From: Spirogloea muscicola
Lineage: Eukaryota > Streptophyta > Zygnematophyceae > Spirogloeales > Spirogloeaceae
Direction of reading: 5' to 3'
Length of the DNA stretch: 64,000 nt
Assembly (NCBI GenBank): GCA_009602725.1
Contig: WELB01000065.1
Location: 448,243-512,242, forward strand
Below, piece after piece: positions 32,261 through 45,300 of this stretch. The notes under the pieces were generated by a model. It searched no databases. It was not told the origin of the DNA and saw nothing but the letters and a program-made list of their open reading frames with translations. The translations under genes were made by a program, and so were the position numbers. Position 1 is the stretch's first letter, and each line of letters opens with the position of its first letter.

Positions 32261-32919
32261 GGAGGTCCCATCCGACCTCCCTGTGTTTTTTCTGTCGCCG
32301 CGGCAGCCTCCTCCGGTCCATGCCGTAAATGCTCTCCACGCTCAAGTCAGAGGACACGCTGCCCTCGTTGTCCCTGAGCTCCGAATCGGCCTCCGGCCTG
32401 TCCGGCTGCGGATCCGCCTCGTTGCCGCCGATCCGCTCGCCAGAGTGTCTAGCGTGCGCCGCTGCGGGTGAGCATCCAGATCCACGCAGGCCTGGTCACC
32501 CGATGCCGCCGCGTCACTCGCCCACGATCTCTGCCGCAGATTTCCGACGCCGATTTACTTGCAAGTTAGAAGTGCCTCCTCGCCTCACTCACGCTCGCGT
32601 GCGCCTTCTGCGCCGCTGCGTGGTCGGCCCCGCTGGGGGATCTCTCACCGCTTCGGCCCCCTGGCCACCCTGACCTGGAGTGCTGGGCTGCGCGGCGCGC
32701 GCCTACATCCTCCGAACCCTCACCGGTGGCTGCGGCAGCGGCGGCGCTGGTCTTCTCCAACGGGGGACTTGCGGAGAGATGGCCTCTCTCCGCCGCCCGA
32801 TCTCTTAAGAGCCCACCCCGCGAGGGGGTGTCAAGGCAGTAGGAAAAGGGACTTAGCTCCGGCGCCCTGGGACCCCCCCGCCCGCCCATATGGGTTGCAC
32901 CCTTCCCAGCGAGTCACCC
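32261..32919. other. Stretch upstream of the gag fragment, unassigned
   Basis: It is GC-rich with no recognisable domain. It may be the 5' untranslated part of the gag/protease element, by position only. Confidence 0.35.
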
Positions 32920-33499
32920 TGCAATGAATCCTCGCCCTACACATGCAGTTAGGGTGAGCAGTCCTTATTAAGTTCGGCCTTAGATTACTTAGGGGCCAAC
33001 CCGCTACACAGTGAAGCACTAGCGCAAAGGCGCAGCGGAAGATAGGCCCTGTGGCGCCGCCGTCCGGCGGCGACTCCACCTCCTGGGCGCAGGCCGGCGC
33101 AGCAGACCCCGCGGCGGAGTGCGGCGGCGGCTGCGGCGGCGAGCAGCGGCAAGGCTGCTCTGGGCTTCACGGGCTTGGACTGTCTGCTGAGCCTCAGCCC
33201 CCAAGGCTCCTTGTGCTTCCCCGTGCCACCCCCCTTCCAGGGGTGTGAGCGGGTCGCCCCAAGGCCCCCCTTGCGGCAGGCCCAAGATCTTCCGGTTTGA
33301 ACCGGCGAATCGTCGAGGGGTATTTCGAATGGCGGGAACCGCCTCCGGGCGGGCCCTTGCGCGCCCAGTCAACCCGCCACCTGGCGGGCCCCTTGCGCGC
33401 CAAGCCGGCCCGCCACCTGGCGGGCCCACTTGTCCCAAAGAGTTCGGTCATGTAATGCAACAGAGCCATATGGCTTAACCAAACGGCTGGTTCATTACA
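32920..33499 (-). mobile_element. Solo family A LTR with target duplication CACCC
   Basis: On the plus strand it runs TGCAATGAATCCTCGCCC to GGCTGGTTCATTACA. CACCC stands at 32915-32919 and again at 33500-33504, a perfect duplication. It is closely similar to the solo LTR at 26302-26880. Confidence 0.9.
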
Positions 33500-33504
33500 C
33501 ACCC

Positions 33505-34589
33505 CATGGGTCATCCCCGCTGAGGATCCCTACACCACCTTCCTACCTGAGATATCCGACCAGGGTTGGCCCTGCTCGCTTCCGCCCAAGCGGCCTCTAG
33601 CCGACGCTGCAACGCGGCTCTGCGCCCGGGCATGACATCCATTACCTCCTTGACGTTCCCCTCCTCCCTTACTCTCGTCGCTGGCCTCTCAAGCTGACCA
33701 GCGGCGCCGCAAACAGGGTGCAGCAGATCCGGGAGGCTCGGTGCCTTTGGGTCTTCTGTCCTGCTACCGCATGCGTTTATCTATGTCCTTACAGCGGTCT
33801 TAAGCGCTTGCTTTGCACTGCCGAGCCGGTCTCGCCCTTGCAGCAGCCTCTGGCTTGCGCAGCACGGTTGCTCTTCCTCCCCTCAGCTCTCTGACTTCGT
33901 ACTGCTGACACGGGGGTACCAAGGGCCGGTTCACACTTAGTTGGTCCGGTCGCGCTGAGGGATACGTGCCATGCGGTGAATGGAACGACCGGGTTCACAA
34001 CCTTGCGCGCCCAGTCGCCGGCGCCCACCGCGGAGGCGCCAAATTGAGCGCTGACCAGGACACTTTGGCCCCCGTTAAGGAAGAACACGCGCCGTCTGCA
34101 CATTTGGCGCTGACTAGGACGCCTTTTAGCCCCGTTAAAGGCGGTCCAGAAATTGCGCCATGTGCCACGAGGGCGGTCGAAACTCGGCCCTCCTCCCAAG
34201 GAGGACCGACTTTCGACCACGATCCCCCCCCTTTCCGCACGTGCAGGCGGCCTCGGCCTCCGTAGCCGCGACCAACCCCCTGATGGGGCGGTCGAAATGA
34301 CCGTGACCGACCGGCCAGGTGTAAATTTGACCCTAAGGGCCTGTCTCACTTGGTCGAGCGGTCGCGCCGAAGCGCACGTGTCGCGCGGTGTATGTATGAC
34401 CGGCGTTACAGTGGCGCAAGCCCGGTCGCGGTCGCACGCCACGAAGGCGCCACATCTGACGTCTGACCTGGACGCCTCTTGTCCCCGTTAAGGTGGCAAC
34501 GGCGCCGTGTGCCACGAGGGTGGTCGGAACGGGGCCTCCTCCCGAGGAGGGCCCAGTTGTGACCAACCCCCTCCCCCCGTCACCCCTTC
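33505..34589 (+). repeat. Family G repeat, left part, with tandem units
   Basis: Two imperfect tandem units near 33920-34320 and 34330-34589 share words such as CCCCGTTAA, TGTGCCACGAGGG, GGTCGAAAC/GGTCGGAAC and CCTCCTCCC(A/G)AGGAGG. Related text with GCACGTGCAGGCGGCC resumes at 41430 beyond gypsy copy 1, so that element seems to have landed in this repeat. Possibly an LTR of another family; no coding domain. Confidence 0.55.
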
Positions 34590-35135
34590 TGTGATGAACC
34601 AGCCGTCTGGTTAAGCCACATGGCTCCGTTGGCATGATATGACCAACTATTTGGGCCAGGTGACCCGCCAGCTGGCGGGCTGGCTGGCCGGGCAAGTGGC
34701 CCGCCCGGGTGCGGGCCCCCGCCCGTCCTAAAAACCCCTCGCCAGATTCCGCCCGTTCAAAAGAGGATCTTTGGCCTGCCGCAAGGCGGGCCATGGGGCG
34801 ACCCGCTCACACCCCTGGAGGGGGGGTGGCACGGGAAGCACAGGGAGCCTTGGGGGCTGAGGCTCCACAATCAGTTCGAAGCCAGTGAAGCCCAGGAGCA
34901 GCCTTGCCGCTGCTCGCCGCCGCAGCCGCCGCCGCACTCTGCTGCGGGGCCTGCTGCGTCGGCCTGCGCCCAGGAGGTGGAGTCGCCGCCGGACGGCGGC
35001 GCCACAGGGCCTGTCTTCCGCTGCGCCTATGCGCTAGTGCTTCGTTGTGTAGTAGGTTGGCTCCTAAACCCACTACGTTCGAACTCAATGAGGACTGCTC
35101 TCTCTAATTGCGTGTTTAGGGCGAGTATCCTTACA
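34590..35135 (+). mobile_element. 5' LTR of gypsy copy 1 (family A)
   Basis: It runs TGTGATGAACCAGCCGTCTG to GGCGAGTATCCTTACA, 546 bases. The hairpin core lies at 34977-35026, and AATGAGGACTGC follows as in other A LTRs. It is preceded by CCTTC; CCTTT follows the 3' LTR, a 4-of-5 match for the target duplication. Confidence 0.9.
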
Positions 35136-35153
35136 ATTTGGTATCAGAGGCGG
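35136..35153 (+). promoter_or_regulatory. Primer-binding site of gypsy copy 1
   Basis: Directly after the 5' LTR stands ATTTGGTATCAGAGGC, which contains the TGGTATCAGAG word complementary to the 3' end of initiator tRNA-Met. The same sequence follows the LTR at 53111 and, reversed, adjoins the LTR at 51065. Confidence 0.85.
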
Positions 35154-38100
35154 TCTTGCATCCATCGCGCTTGTGACTTCTTGTGCTCGCCGTTGATGAT
35201 GCAAGGATCTCCTTGATATGCTGGCCTGACCTTTTTCTGTCAAATTTGAAGTGCTTGCCAGACGTTGGTCCGTGGGACGGCTCCGTGGAAGCGCCGGGTG
35301 CTGCATCATCCTTGCGCCGTGAGCCGGTGACCAACGCCAGATTGCAGACTGATCCTCGAGGACCGCTTGCTGCGTGCGCTACTCTTGAGGTGAAGCTTGA
35401 GCTTGCAGCTTTGTGTGGTGAGGTCAGTCGTGTGACCAGCATTGATCGTGAGCATCGGTCTCGGTCACATTGCGGCTGTCTGCCTGCCTGCTGATTGAGG
35501 TGTGGAGTTGCGCGCTGCCTTGCTTGCTCGCTCGTTGGTGCACCAGCTTGCGATGTCCTGTATTGCAGTATGGAGTGTGTGATTTGCTGACTGTTGAAGC
35601 TCACTCAGTGTCCATCAGACAGCATGACTTCACATACCTCCAGCGCGCGATCAAGCCCTCCTCGGACGGCTGCGCAGTCGGTTGCGGATGCAGCGGCTGC
35701 TGCGGAGCGGTCGGCTGTGGATGCAGCGGCTGTTGCAGCGCGGTCGGCTGTGGATGCAGCGGCTGCTTTGGGGCGGTCGGCTGTGGATGCAGCGAGTGCG
35801 GCAGGGCCAGATGCTGCGGATGCAGTGGCTGCTGCGGGGCAAGCCCTTGAGGGGCACGCCGAGCTGGGAGCCAAAAAGGCCACGAGGGCTTGTCGGCTGG
35901 GGAGGTGCAACGGATGGCCCTCCTCGTGCAGGATCTGGCAGCAGCCCAGCCTACGACGGACCCAGCTCAACACCGGCTCTTTGCGAGGATCTGCGCGGAG
36001 CAGCGCGCCCTCCTCGTCCGGCTGCGCGCCGCAGAGCGGCATATGCAAGAGGAGGATGCCTTGTTGCACCTTGTGCGCAAGAGCCACGGTTCTCCTGAGC
36101 ATGGACTTGCCAGGGCCCATGCACCGCGGCAGTTTTCTGGCCACGGCGACTGGGGAGGGTTGCAGCCATGGCTTGATGAGATGGATGAGTGGTTCAAATG
36201 TTCACTCACGGCGGCGGAGGCACGCGTGCGCCTCGCTTCTACCTTTCTCACAGGGAAGCCCCGGGAATGGTGGAATACCATCAAGAAGGGCTCCACGCCT
36301 GCGGAGTACAATGGCTGGGCCTTCTTCTGCGGCTCGCTCTTGTCCACATATGGGGACCCTCACGAGGAGCTGCGCGCTCGCGACGAGCTTGATGCTCTCC
36401 ACATGGAGGGCGAAGGGACCGAGGCCTTTGAGGCCTATCTGCGGAGCTTCCAGCTGCTGCTATCCAAGCTACGCACCGAGCCCATGAGGCCAATTGAGCA
36501 ATGTCAACGGTTTAAGGCTGGACTGCTTCACTGTTATCGCACTTGGGTCGCGGTGGATTCCGCCACGGCAAAACAGCTCACGGACTTCACCCACATGGTG
36601 GAGCACGCTCGCAAGGTGCTCAGCACGCCGAACCTTGCCGTCACGAGCAAGCGCCCCCTGCTGCAAGCAGGCGGTTCTGATGCAGACCGCGGCAAAAAGC
36701 GTTTCAACCCACGCCAGGGCTCGAAGGCGCGTCCTCACGGCGGCTTCTCCAAGCCACGCGTGGAGGGAGCTGGATGCTTCAAGTGCGGTGACCAGGGTCA
36801 CGTGCTCAGGGACTGCGTGGCGGCATCTTCGGCAAGGCCACGTCCACAGCGCCCGATGGGCCAGGACAAGGGCAGCTTCAAGGGGAAGCGTGAGTGCCTG
36901 ACCCTTGCTTCTGGGAGCCATTTCATTCAGCCAGACGCACTTGCGCTGTTTCATCTCGCCGGCATTGCTTGCCCGCCAAGCAACATGCCGGTTGTGCGCT
37001 CTTCCTGCTTTGTTGCAAGGTATGGAGGCCGGAGGGCCTCTATTTGTGTGGGTTGCCCACAATGACTTGCAAGTGGCTGCTGATGTTTATCTGAGCTGGC
37101 CTAAGCGCCGCGAGGCTGAAGAAATGCTGTTCTTCATTGTGCCGCAGAAGCGCGGCGTAATTGATCGAGCTCCGCTGGGGATGACGCTCTTGTGCTCGCA
37201 CGAGGCGGGACACAGGCTCCTTAGGCGTAGCGTCGATGCCTCTCCGCGTAGGCCTTACCCGACCTCGGTCGGGGTCTACGTCGCTCGCACCCCACTTCTT
37301 GGCAGTGTCCATGGGGGACACATCATGCTGTTCGAGGGGCTGGTTGCTGCGGCATCAGCTAGGTTCCTCCTATACTCAGGGGCCTCAGTGTCCTTTGTGA
37401 GTAGAGTTTGGTGTGCTCCGCTGGCTTGCATTTGCAAGCAGACGTTCTATCTAGACATTGGCCGATGGCCACCCCACCAATGTGCTGGGTTTGTGCTCAA
37501 TTCCAATTCGCATTCAACATTATGAAGCCGAGGTGCTTTGCTACGCTATTGCGTTGACCGTCGCATTTGATGTGATATTGGGAGATAACTAGTTTCGTGC
37601 CGCATCAGCGTGCCTTGACTATGAACGCCAGACTTGCACTGTCCAACGTGGCGCACGGCGCTTTGTCCTTTGCAAGTTACTTCCCTGTGCACCGCCACTG
37701 GCGGCAGGGGCTTCCATACTGCTGTCCGCTATGCAGATGAAGCGATTGAGTCACAAGAACACTGTCCAGATGGCATTTCTTGTGATGGTGGCGTTCAATG
37801 ATGACGAGTCCAAGCCTGACCTGTGTGTGAATGCTGCGGATTCACATGGCGGGGTTCTTGATAAGCTGCTGGATGAGTTTGCGGACGTATTTCCCGACTC
37901 TTTTCCGGACGGTCTACCTCCTCACCGAGGTGTGGCTCATACAATTCCATTGGAGCCAGGCGCTCAACCGCCTTACCATCCCATGTACCGGCTTAGCCCT
38001 CTCGCATTCGAGAAATGCAATTCCAGGTCGAGGACCTGCTGGCGAAGGGCTACATCGAGCCCTCTCAGTCGCCATACGGAGCACCCATTCTCTTTGTCAA

Positions 38101-40810
38101 AAAGAAGGTTGGCACTCTACGGATGTGCATTGATTTTCGGGCTTTGAATAAGCTTACAATCAAGAACCGATATCCATTGCCTCGAATGGATGATCTCTTC
38201 GATTGGCTCGCAGGGGCTACGGTGTTTAGCTCGCTGGACCTGGTAAGTGGGTATCACCAAATCCGAATCACGCCTGCCGATGTTCCGAAGTCGGCGTTCC
38301 GTACGCCGCTTGGACATTTTCAATTCAAGGTGCTGAGCTTTGGTTTGACCAATGCACCGTCTACATTCCAGGCGGTGATGTCGAGGGTCTTGGCCCCTGC
38401 TCTGCCAATTTCTGCTGGTTTACTTGGACGATAACCTCGTGTTCAGCAAAACACCTGAGGATCACGTGAAGCACCTGCGCCAAGTGCTGCAGTTGCTGCG
38501 TGACAATCGCTTATATGCCAAGCGGTCCAAGTGCGCATTTAACCAGCCAGAGCTGACATACCTCGGGCATGTCGTGGGCAAGGACGGAATACGTGTCGAC
38601 CCCAAGAAGACTTTGGTCGTACGGGATTGGCCTGTGCCAAAAACTGTCCATGCTTTGCGCTCCTTTCTGGGATTCGCAAAGTATTTTCGGCAGTTCCTAC
38701 AAGGCTATGGGAACTTGGCACTTCCTCTTACGAAGCTGACTCGTAAGGACGTACCTTGGGAATGATCGTCGGAATGCCAGAGTGCATTTGAGAGAATACA
38801 GCAGGCGCTGACATCTCCGCCTATGCTGGCCTTTCCTCGTGAAGGCGTGCCATATGAGCTTGTCTGCGATGCCTCTTTGACCGGCATTGGTGCCGTGCTC
38901 TTGCAAGAGGGTCAGCCATTAGCGTTTGAGAGTCGCCTGCTGATACCTGCAGATCGAAATTACTTTACGAGCGAGCAGGAATTGCTGGCTGTGGTGCACG
39001 CCTTACGTGTCTGGCTTTGCTACCTGGAAGGTGTGGCATTTATGGTTGTCACGGATCATTGCCCGTTGACATATTTCCACACCCAGCAGCATTTGACTCG
39101 GCGACAAGCTCGATGGTCGGAGTGCATTGCACATTTCGATTTCCAGTGGGTTTATCGCCCTGGACGTCTTAATGTTGCGGACCCTGTGAGTCGAAACATT
39201 CGCGGTGCTTATGCGTTGGCTACCTTGAATGCTTCTGGAGTGCGGGCTGCAGGACTGCGTCCGACTCGTCAAGCTTCTCGGCAAACCACGGCTGACCTCT
39301 CGGAGCTCTACGTGCGTATCCGTCAAGGGCACGGCACAGATCCCTGGTTTGCTGAGGCCGCCAACGTGAGGTGAGCACCCTCACTGATGACAAAGGCTTC
39401 TGGTGGCAAGGCGACGCTATTGTGGTCTCACACTGCAATGCCTTTCGCACTGACATAATGCAGGAGCTGCAGGATACGCCTTCCAGTGGTCATCTGGGAG
39501 TGAGAAAATCCCAAAGGGCTGTGCGACGCCTCTTTTGGTGGAAGGGCTTTTCAGCCCAGGTGCGCGCTTTTGTGGTCAGTTGTGCCACATGCCAGCGTAG
39601 TAAGGCAATCTCTGGCAAGCGTGCCGGATTACGTCAGCCCTTGCAGATTCCGGAGCGGGATTGGTCTGATGTAAGTGTGGATTTCATCACACAATTGCCT
39701 AAGACGCGGAATGGCTATGATGCCATTGTCGTCTTTGTGGATCGCTTGAGTAAAATGGTGCATTTTGCTCCCACAAGTACGCGGGTTTCTGCGAAGGATT
39801 TCGCTGGCATCTCTGTGGATACGGTGTGGAAGCTGCATGGCGTACCAGACAGGTTGGTCTCGGACCGCGATCCTCGCTTTACAGGTAGGTCACTTCTAGA
39901 AAGAACTTTGCAAGATTCTTGGCACAAAATAGGCCATGCCCACAGCCTTTCATCCACAAACTGATGGCCAAACGGAGCGAATGAATCGTGTTCTCGAGGA
40001 CATGTTGCGGCACTTTGTCAATCTTAGCCAGACTGACTGGGATAAATATCTGGCTCCAGCTGAATATGCTGTGAACAATGCCTAAACATGATCATGCGTC
40101 CACCAAGGAGACTGCATTCTTCCTCAACTATGGTCAGCATCCCCGAGCTCCACTTCAGGTGGGGAGGCCGGAACGGGTTCCCGCCGGGGTAGCCGTTACT
40201 GGGACTCTCTTGGAGGCTCAGAGACGAGCTCGGCAATTCTTGGAAATAGCTCAGAGTCGTCGGAAGGCTTATGCTGACAAATATCGGAAGGACGTGTCCT
40301 TCGATGTTGGTGCGCAAGTGCTGCTTAGCACGAAGCACTTATCCTTGCGGGCTGTGGGTATGCGCAAGTTGCTGCCCAAGTGGGTTGGACCATTTGCAGT
40401 AGTACGTCTCGTGGGCAAGGTGTCCTACGAGCTGAAAACACCGGTGCATTGGAAGGTCCATAACGTCTTCCATGTGTCTCAGCTGAGGGCCTTCCTTTTG
40501 GATGGTCGTGTCCAACCGCCCCCACCTCCACTACTGATCGAGGATGTTTGACTTCGAGGTGGAAGAGATCTTGTATCAGAGGGACAAGCCTCGAGGGCGT
40601 AAGACCCGTGAGTATCTGGTGAAGTGGCTCGGGTATGGGCCTGAGCACAACACGTGGGAGCCTGCGGCCAATTTGGCAAATTGTCCAGATGCTCTCAGGG
40701 AATACCTGGCCAAGGTGTAACATCCGAGGCTTGGTAGAGGCAGCAGCCGGCAGGCGTCTTGACTGTTCTCTCGTGGTTCCCGAGGACGTGAACACCAGAG
40801 TGGGGAGGTA

Positions 40811-41357
40811 TGTAATGAAGCAGCCGTCTGGTCAAGCCACATGGCTCTGTTGGCATTACATGACCAACTATTTGGGCCAGGTGACCCGCCAGCTGGCAGG
40901 CTGGCTGGCCGGGCAAGTGGCCCGCCCGTGTGCGGGGCCCCGCCCGTCCTAAAATGCCCCTCGCCAGATTCCGCCCGTTCAAGGGAGGATCTTTGGCCTG
41001 CCGCAAGGCGGGCCATGGGGCGACCCGCTCACACCCCTGGAGGGGGGGTGGCACGGGGAAGCACAGGGAGCCTTGGGGCTGAGGCTCCACAATCAGTTCG
41101 AAGCCAGTGAAGCCCAGGAGCCGCCTTGCCGCTGCTCGCCGCCGCAGCCGCCGCCGCGCTCTGCTGCGGGGCCTGCTGCGCCGGCCTGCGCCCAGGAGGT
41201 GGAGTCGCCGCCGGACGACGGCGCCACAGGGCCTGTCTTTTGCTGCGCCTATGCACTAGTGCTTCCTTGTGTAGTGGGTTGGCTCCTATACTCACTACCT
41301 TCGAACTCAATAAGGACTGCTCTCTCTAACTGCGTGTTTAGGGCGAGTATCCTTACA
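40811..41357 (+). mobile_element. 3' LTR of gypsy copy 1
   Basis: It runs TGTAATGAAGCAGCCGTCTG to GGCGAGTATCCTTACA, 547 bases, directly after the polypurine tract. The hairpin core lies near 41199-41249. Confidence 0.92.
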
Positions 41358-41829
41358 CCTTTGGACCCGCCCGAGAAGGGACAGCTGGCACCACCGCCCC
41401 AAATACAATAATCCCAAATACACATCATATACACATCCGCACGTGCAGGCGGCCTTGGCCTCCGTGGTCGCGACCACCCCCCTGGAACAAATCGGTCAAA
41501 ATGACAGTGAAAGTCCGACCAAATGTAAACCGAGTCGTGGGATGGACAGACGTGGTCACTTCGTCCGCCCCGTCATGATTTTGGACGCGGCCACGGAGGC
41601 CGAGGCCGCCTGCACGTTTGGAACCGGCCCCCAAGCCCGCCAGGTCAGATTGGGCGCGGGGGAGGGGCGGGGGTAGACGGAAAGTTGGCCCTCCTCCCAA
41701 AGAAGCCCGGATTTCCATCTGTCCTTGAGGCAGCGGCGCCGTTTCCTCCTTAATGGGGACAAAAGGCGCCTAGTCAGCGCCCGATGAGCCTGCTACCCAA
41801 CCCGTCGCCGCAGCTCGTCGGTGCCCATC
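41358..41829 (+). repeat. Family G repeat, right part
   Basis: Text such as GCACGTGCAGGCGGCCTTGG, CCTCCTCCCAAAGAAG and AAAGGCGCC(T) relates it to 33.9-34.6 kb on the other side of copy 1. No domain is present. Confidence 0.5.
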
Positions 41830-42361
41830 TCGAGAACCTCACCCTACACACGCACTTAGGGTGAGCAGTCTTTTTGAGTTCGGCTCTAGGGGGTTTAGGG
41901 ACCAACCCACTACACAGGCAAGCACAAAGCATCGGCGCATCGGCGCAGCGGAAGACAGGCCCTGTGGCGCCGCCGTCCGGCGGCGACTACACCTCCTGGG
42001 CGCAGGCCGGTGCAGCAGGCCCAGCAGCAGAGTGCGGCGGCGGCTGCAGCGGTGAGCAGCGGCAAGGCTGCTCCTGGGCTTCCCCGGTTCGAACTCCTGT
42101 CGAGCATCAGCCCCAAGGCTCCTGGTGCTTCCCCGTGCCCCCCCCCCCTACAGGGGTGTGAGCGGGTCGCCTTATGGCCTGCCTTGCGGCGGGCCAAAGA
42201 CCCTCCCTTGAACGGGTGGATCCTAGCGAAGGATATTACTGGAAGGGCGGGCCACTTGCTTGGCAAGCCAGCCGGCCACCTGGCGGGCGACTTGGCCCGA
42301 ATGGCCGGTCATGTGATGTCAACAGAGCCATGTGGCTTAATCAAACGGCTGGTTCATTACA
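41830..42361 (-). mobile_element. 3' LTR of gypsy copy 3 (family A)
   Basis: On the plus strand it runs from about GAGAACCTCACCCTACACAC to GGCTGGTTCATTACA. Gypsy integrase-tail sequence adjoins it on the right in minus orientation. The left boundary is approximate. Confidence 0.8.
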
Positions 42362-45300
42362 TACTCGAGATCATCCTCGATCACTAGTGGAGGTGGGGGC
42401 GGTTGGACACGACCAAGCGAAAGGAAGGCCCTCAGCCGAGAGCCATGGAAGACATCATGGACCTTCCAATGCACCGGTGTCTTCAGCTCGTAGGACACCT
42501 TGCCCACGAGGCGTACTACTGCAAATAGTCCAACCCACTTGGGCAGCAACTTGCGCGTACCCACAGCCCGCCAGGATAAGTGCTTCGTGCTCAGCAGCAC
42601 TTGCGCACCAACATCGAAGGACACGTCCTTCCGATTGTTGTCAGCATAAGCCTTCTGGCGACTGTGGGCAATTTCCAAGAATTGCCGAGCTCGTCTCTGA
42701 GCCTCAAAGAGGGTCCCAGTAAAGGCTACCGCGGCCGGAACTCGTTCCGGCCTCCCCACCTGAAGTGGAGCTCGGGGATGCTGACTGTAACGATCTTACA
42801 TGGATGAGATGTCAATGCAGCAGTAATGTATTGACAGATGCCTGGAGACTAGACACCTCATCCGGCTGATAGATAAACTGTCAATGCCGCAGGAAAGGCT
42901 TGACAGATGCCTGGCGACGGATATTTCCACCTGGGCAGCGTGGATTCAACCTAGAGCTGAGAGCGGCGCAACCCGGAGTCGTGACGCGCGAGACAGCATG
43001 GTGCTGCCGCTGGAACGGCGACGGGAGGCTGCAGCGCTGTAGATTGCCTTGACGGCGTTGTTAGCCGATAGTGTACGATAGGAACGATAGAAGAAGAAAG
43101 ACGGTAGACGGCTCACGATAGCCTGAGGGTAGTAACCGTCAGCTACTAGTGACGAGGAACCGTCAGTATGGCGGTGGTGGCTGATGGATGGGTAGATTGT
43201 CGGTGGTAGCCCGTTGATAGCCGTCGACCGACAGGTCGTGGACGGGTCGTCAACGAGAGACTGGGTGCCAAGTGTCTCACCCGGGCCCGTATGGCCGGGC
43301 TCGCAGTCCGTCGGGCTATATAGAGGGCACCCGAAATGGGAGAGGGGGTGAGTTCTTCACCCAACCTCGGACCCCTGGACCCTTGCCCCTTCAGTAACCG
43401 TTGCTCAAATTTACCGTTGCAGCCCCATTCCAATGCCTCCTCGCTTTTCCTTGCTCTGCCGGCAGCCCGGGTTTGGCGATCCACAGCATTCATTACTCTG
43501 GACATAGTTGAGGAAAAATGGAGTCTCCTTTTTTGACGCATGATTGTTCACAGCGTTTTCAGCTGGAGCCAAATACTCATCGCAGTCAGTCTGGCGGGGG
43601 TTGACGAAGTGCCTCAACATGTCCTCGAGAACACGATTCATGCGCTCAGTTTGGCCATCAGTTTGTGGATGGAAAGCTGTGGACATGGCCTGTTCCGTGC
43701 CAATAAGCGTGCAAACTTTCGTCCAGAAGTGACCTGTAAAGCGAGGATCGCGGTCCTAGACCAGCCTCTCAGGGACGCCATTCAGCTTCAACACTCTATT
43801 CACAAAGATGCTAGCGAAATGCTTCCTCGACACCCGCGTAATTGTGAGAGCAACATGCACCATTGAACTCAAGCGATCCACAAAGAGGAGAATGGCATCG
43901 TAGCCGTTCAGCGTCGTAGACAATTGTGTAACAAAATCCACACTTACGTCAGACCAATTTCGCTCCGGAATTTGCAAGGGCTGAAGTCATTCGGCAGGCT
44001 TGCCAGAGCTTGCCTTACTACGCTGGCATGTGGCACAGCTCACCACAAAAACGCGCAAATGGGTTGAAAACCCCTTCCATCAAACAGGCGTTGCACAGCC
44101 TTGATGGTCTTGCTCACGCCCAGATGACCACTGTAAGCCGTATCATGCAGCTCCTGCATTATGTCAGTGCGCAAGGCATTGCAGTTCGGGACCACAATAG
44201 CGTCGCCTTGCCACCAAAAGCCTTTGTCGTGAGTGAGGGTGCTCACGTTGGCGGCCTCAGCAAACCAGGGATCTGTGCCGTACCCTAGACGGATACGCAC
44301 GTAGAGCTCCGAGAGGTCAGCCGTGGTTTGCCGAGAAGCTTGACGAGTCGGACGCAGTCCTGCAGCCCGCACTCCAGAAGCATTCAAGGTAGCCAACGCA
44401 TAAGCGCCGCAAATGTTTCGACTCACAGGGTCCGCAACATTAAGCCGTCCAGGGCGATTGACCCAATGGAAACTGAGTTGTGCAATGCACTCAGCCCATC
44501 GAGCTTGAACGCTTATTCAAATGCTGCTGCGTATGGAAATAGGTCAACGGGCAATGATCCGTGACGACCGTATATTCCACACCTTCCAGGTAGCAACGCC
44601 AGACACGTAAGGCGTGCACCACAGTCAGCAATTCCTGCTCGCCCGTAGTGTAATTCGCTTGGCAGGGATCAGCAGGCGACTCTCAAACGCTAACGGGTAA
44701 CCCTCTTGCAAGAGCACGCCACCAATTCCGGTCAAAGAGGCATCGCAGATGAGCTCATATGCCACGCCTTCACGAGGAAAGGCCAGCATAGGCGGAGATG
44801 TCAGCGCCTGCTGTATTCTCTCAAATGCCCTCTGGCATTCGGACGACCACTCCCAAGGGACGTCCTTACGAGTCAGCTTCGTGAGAGGAACTGCCGAATT
44901 CCCATAGCCTTGTAGGAACTTACGGACGGGATTGCGAATCCCAGAAAGGAGCGCAATGTAGGTAATTTCCGTGGCACAGGCCAGTCCCGTACGACCGAAG
45001 TCTTCTAGGGGTCGACACGTATGCCGTCTTTGCCCACGACATGCCCAAAGCATGTCAGCTCTAGCTGGTAAAGTGCGCACTTGGACCTTTTGGCATACAA
45101 TTTTAATTTCCGCGCAGCAACTGCAGCACTCGGCGCAGGTGCCTCACGTGTTCCTCGGGCGTTTTGCTGAACACCAGTATGTCGTCCAAGTAACCAGCAC
45201 AAAATGGTAGAGCAGGGGCCAAAGATCCTCGACATCACCGCCTGGAACGTAGCCGGTGCATTGGTCAAACCAAAGCTCAGCACCTTGAACTGAAAATGTC

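Larger units (their letters stand above)
34590..41357 (+). mobile_element. Gypsy copy 1: Ty3/gypsy chromovirus (family A)
   Basis: This is the most complete element in the window, about 6.8 kb. Parts in order: 5' LTR, tRNA-Met primer site, gag (35890-37065) with the knuckle CFKCGDQGHVLRDC, a protease region (SGASVSF), reverse transcriptase (37.9-38.8 kb, [14 protein letters not shown]), RNase H (38.8-39.2 kb, TDHCPLTYFHTQQ and RPGRLNVADPVSRN), integrase (39.4-40.3 kb, CATCQRSK and AFHPQTDGQTER-like text), chromodomain (40.55-40.72 kb, [19 protein letters not shown]), polypurine tract AGTGGGGAGGTA and 3' LTR. It is broken, with roughly eight breaks. The two LTRs agree at about 94-95 percent by eye, so it is neither new nor ancient. 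Confidence 0.93.

Noticed and set aside
34900-35090. Recurrent Ala/Pro/Arg-rich frames in the LTRs
   Set aside because: The same frames appear in every family A LTR on both strands and reflect the hairpin core and GCC/GCT runs, not a protein.
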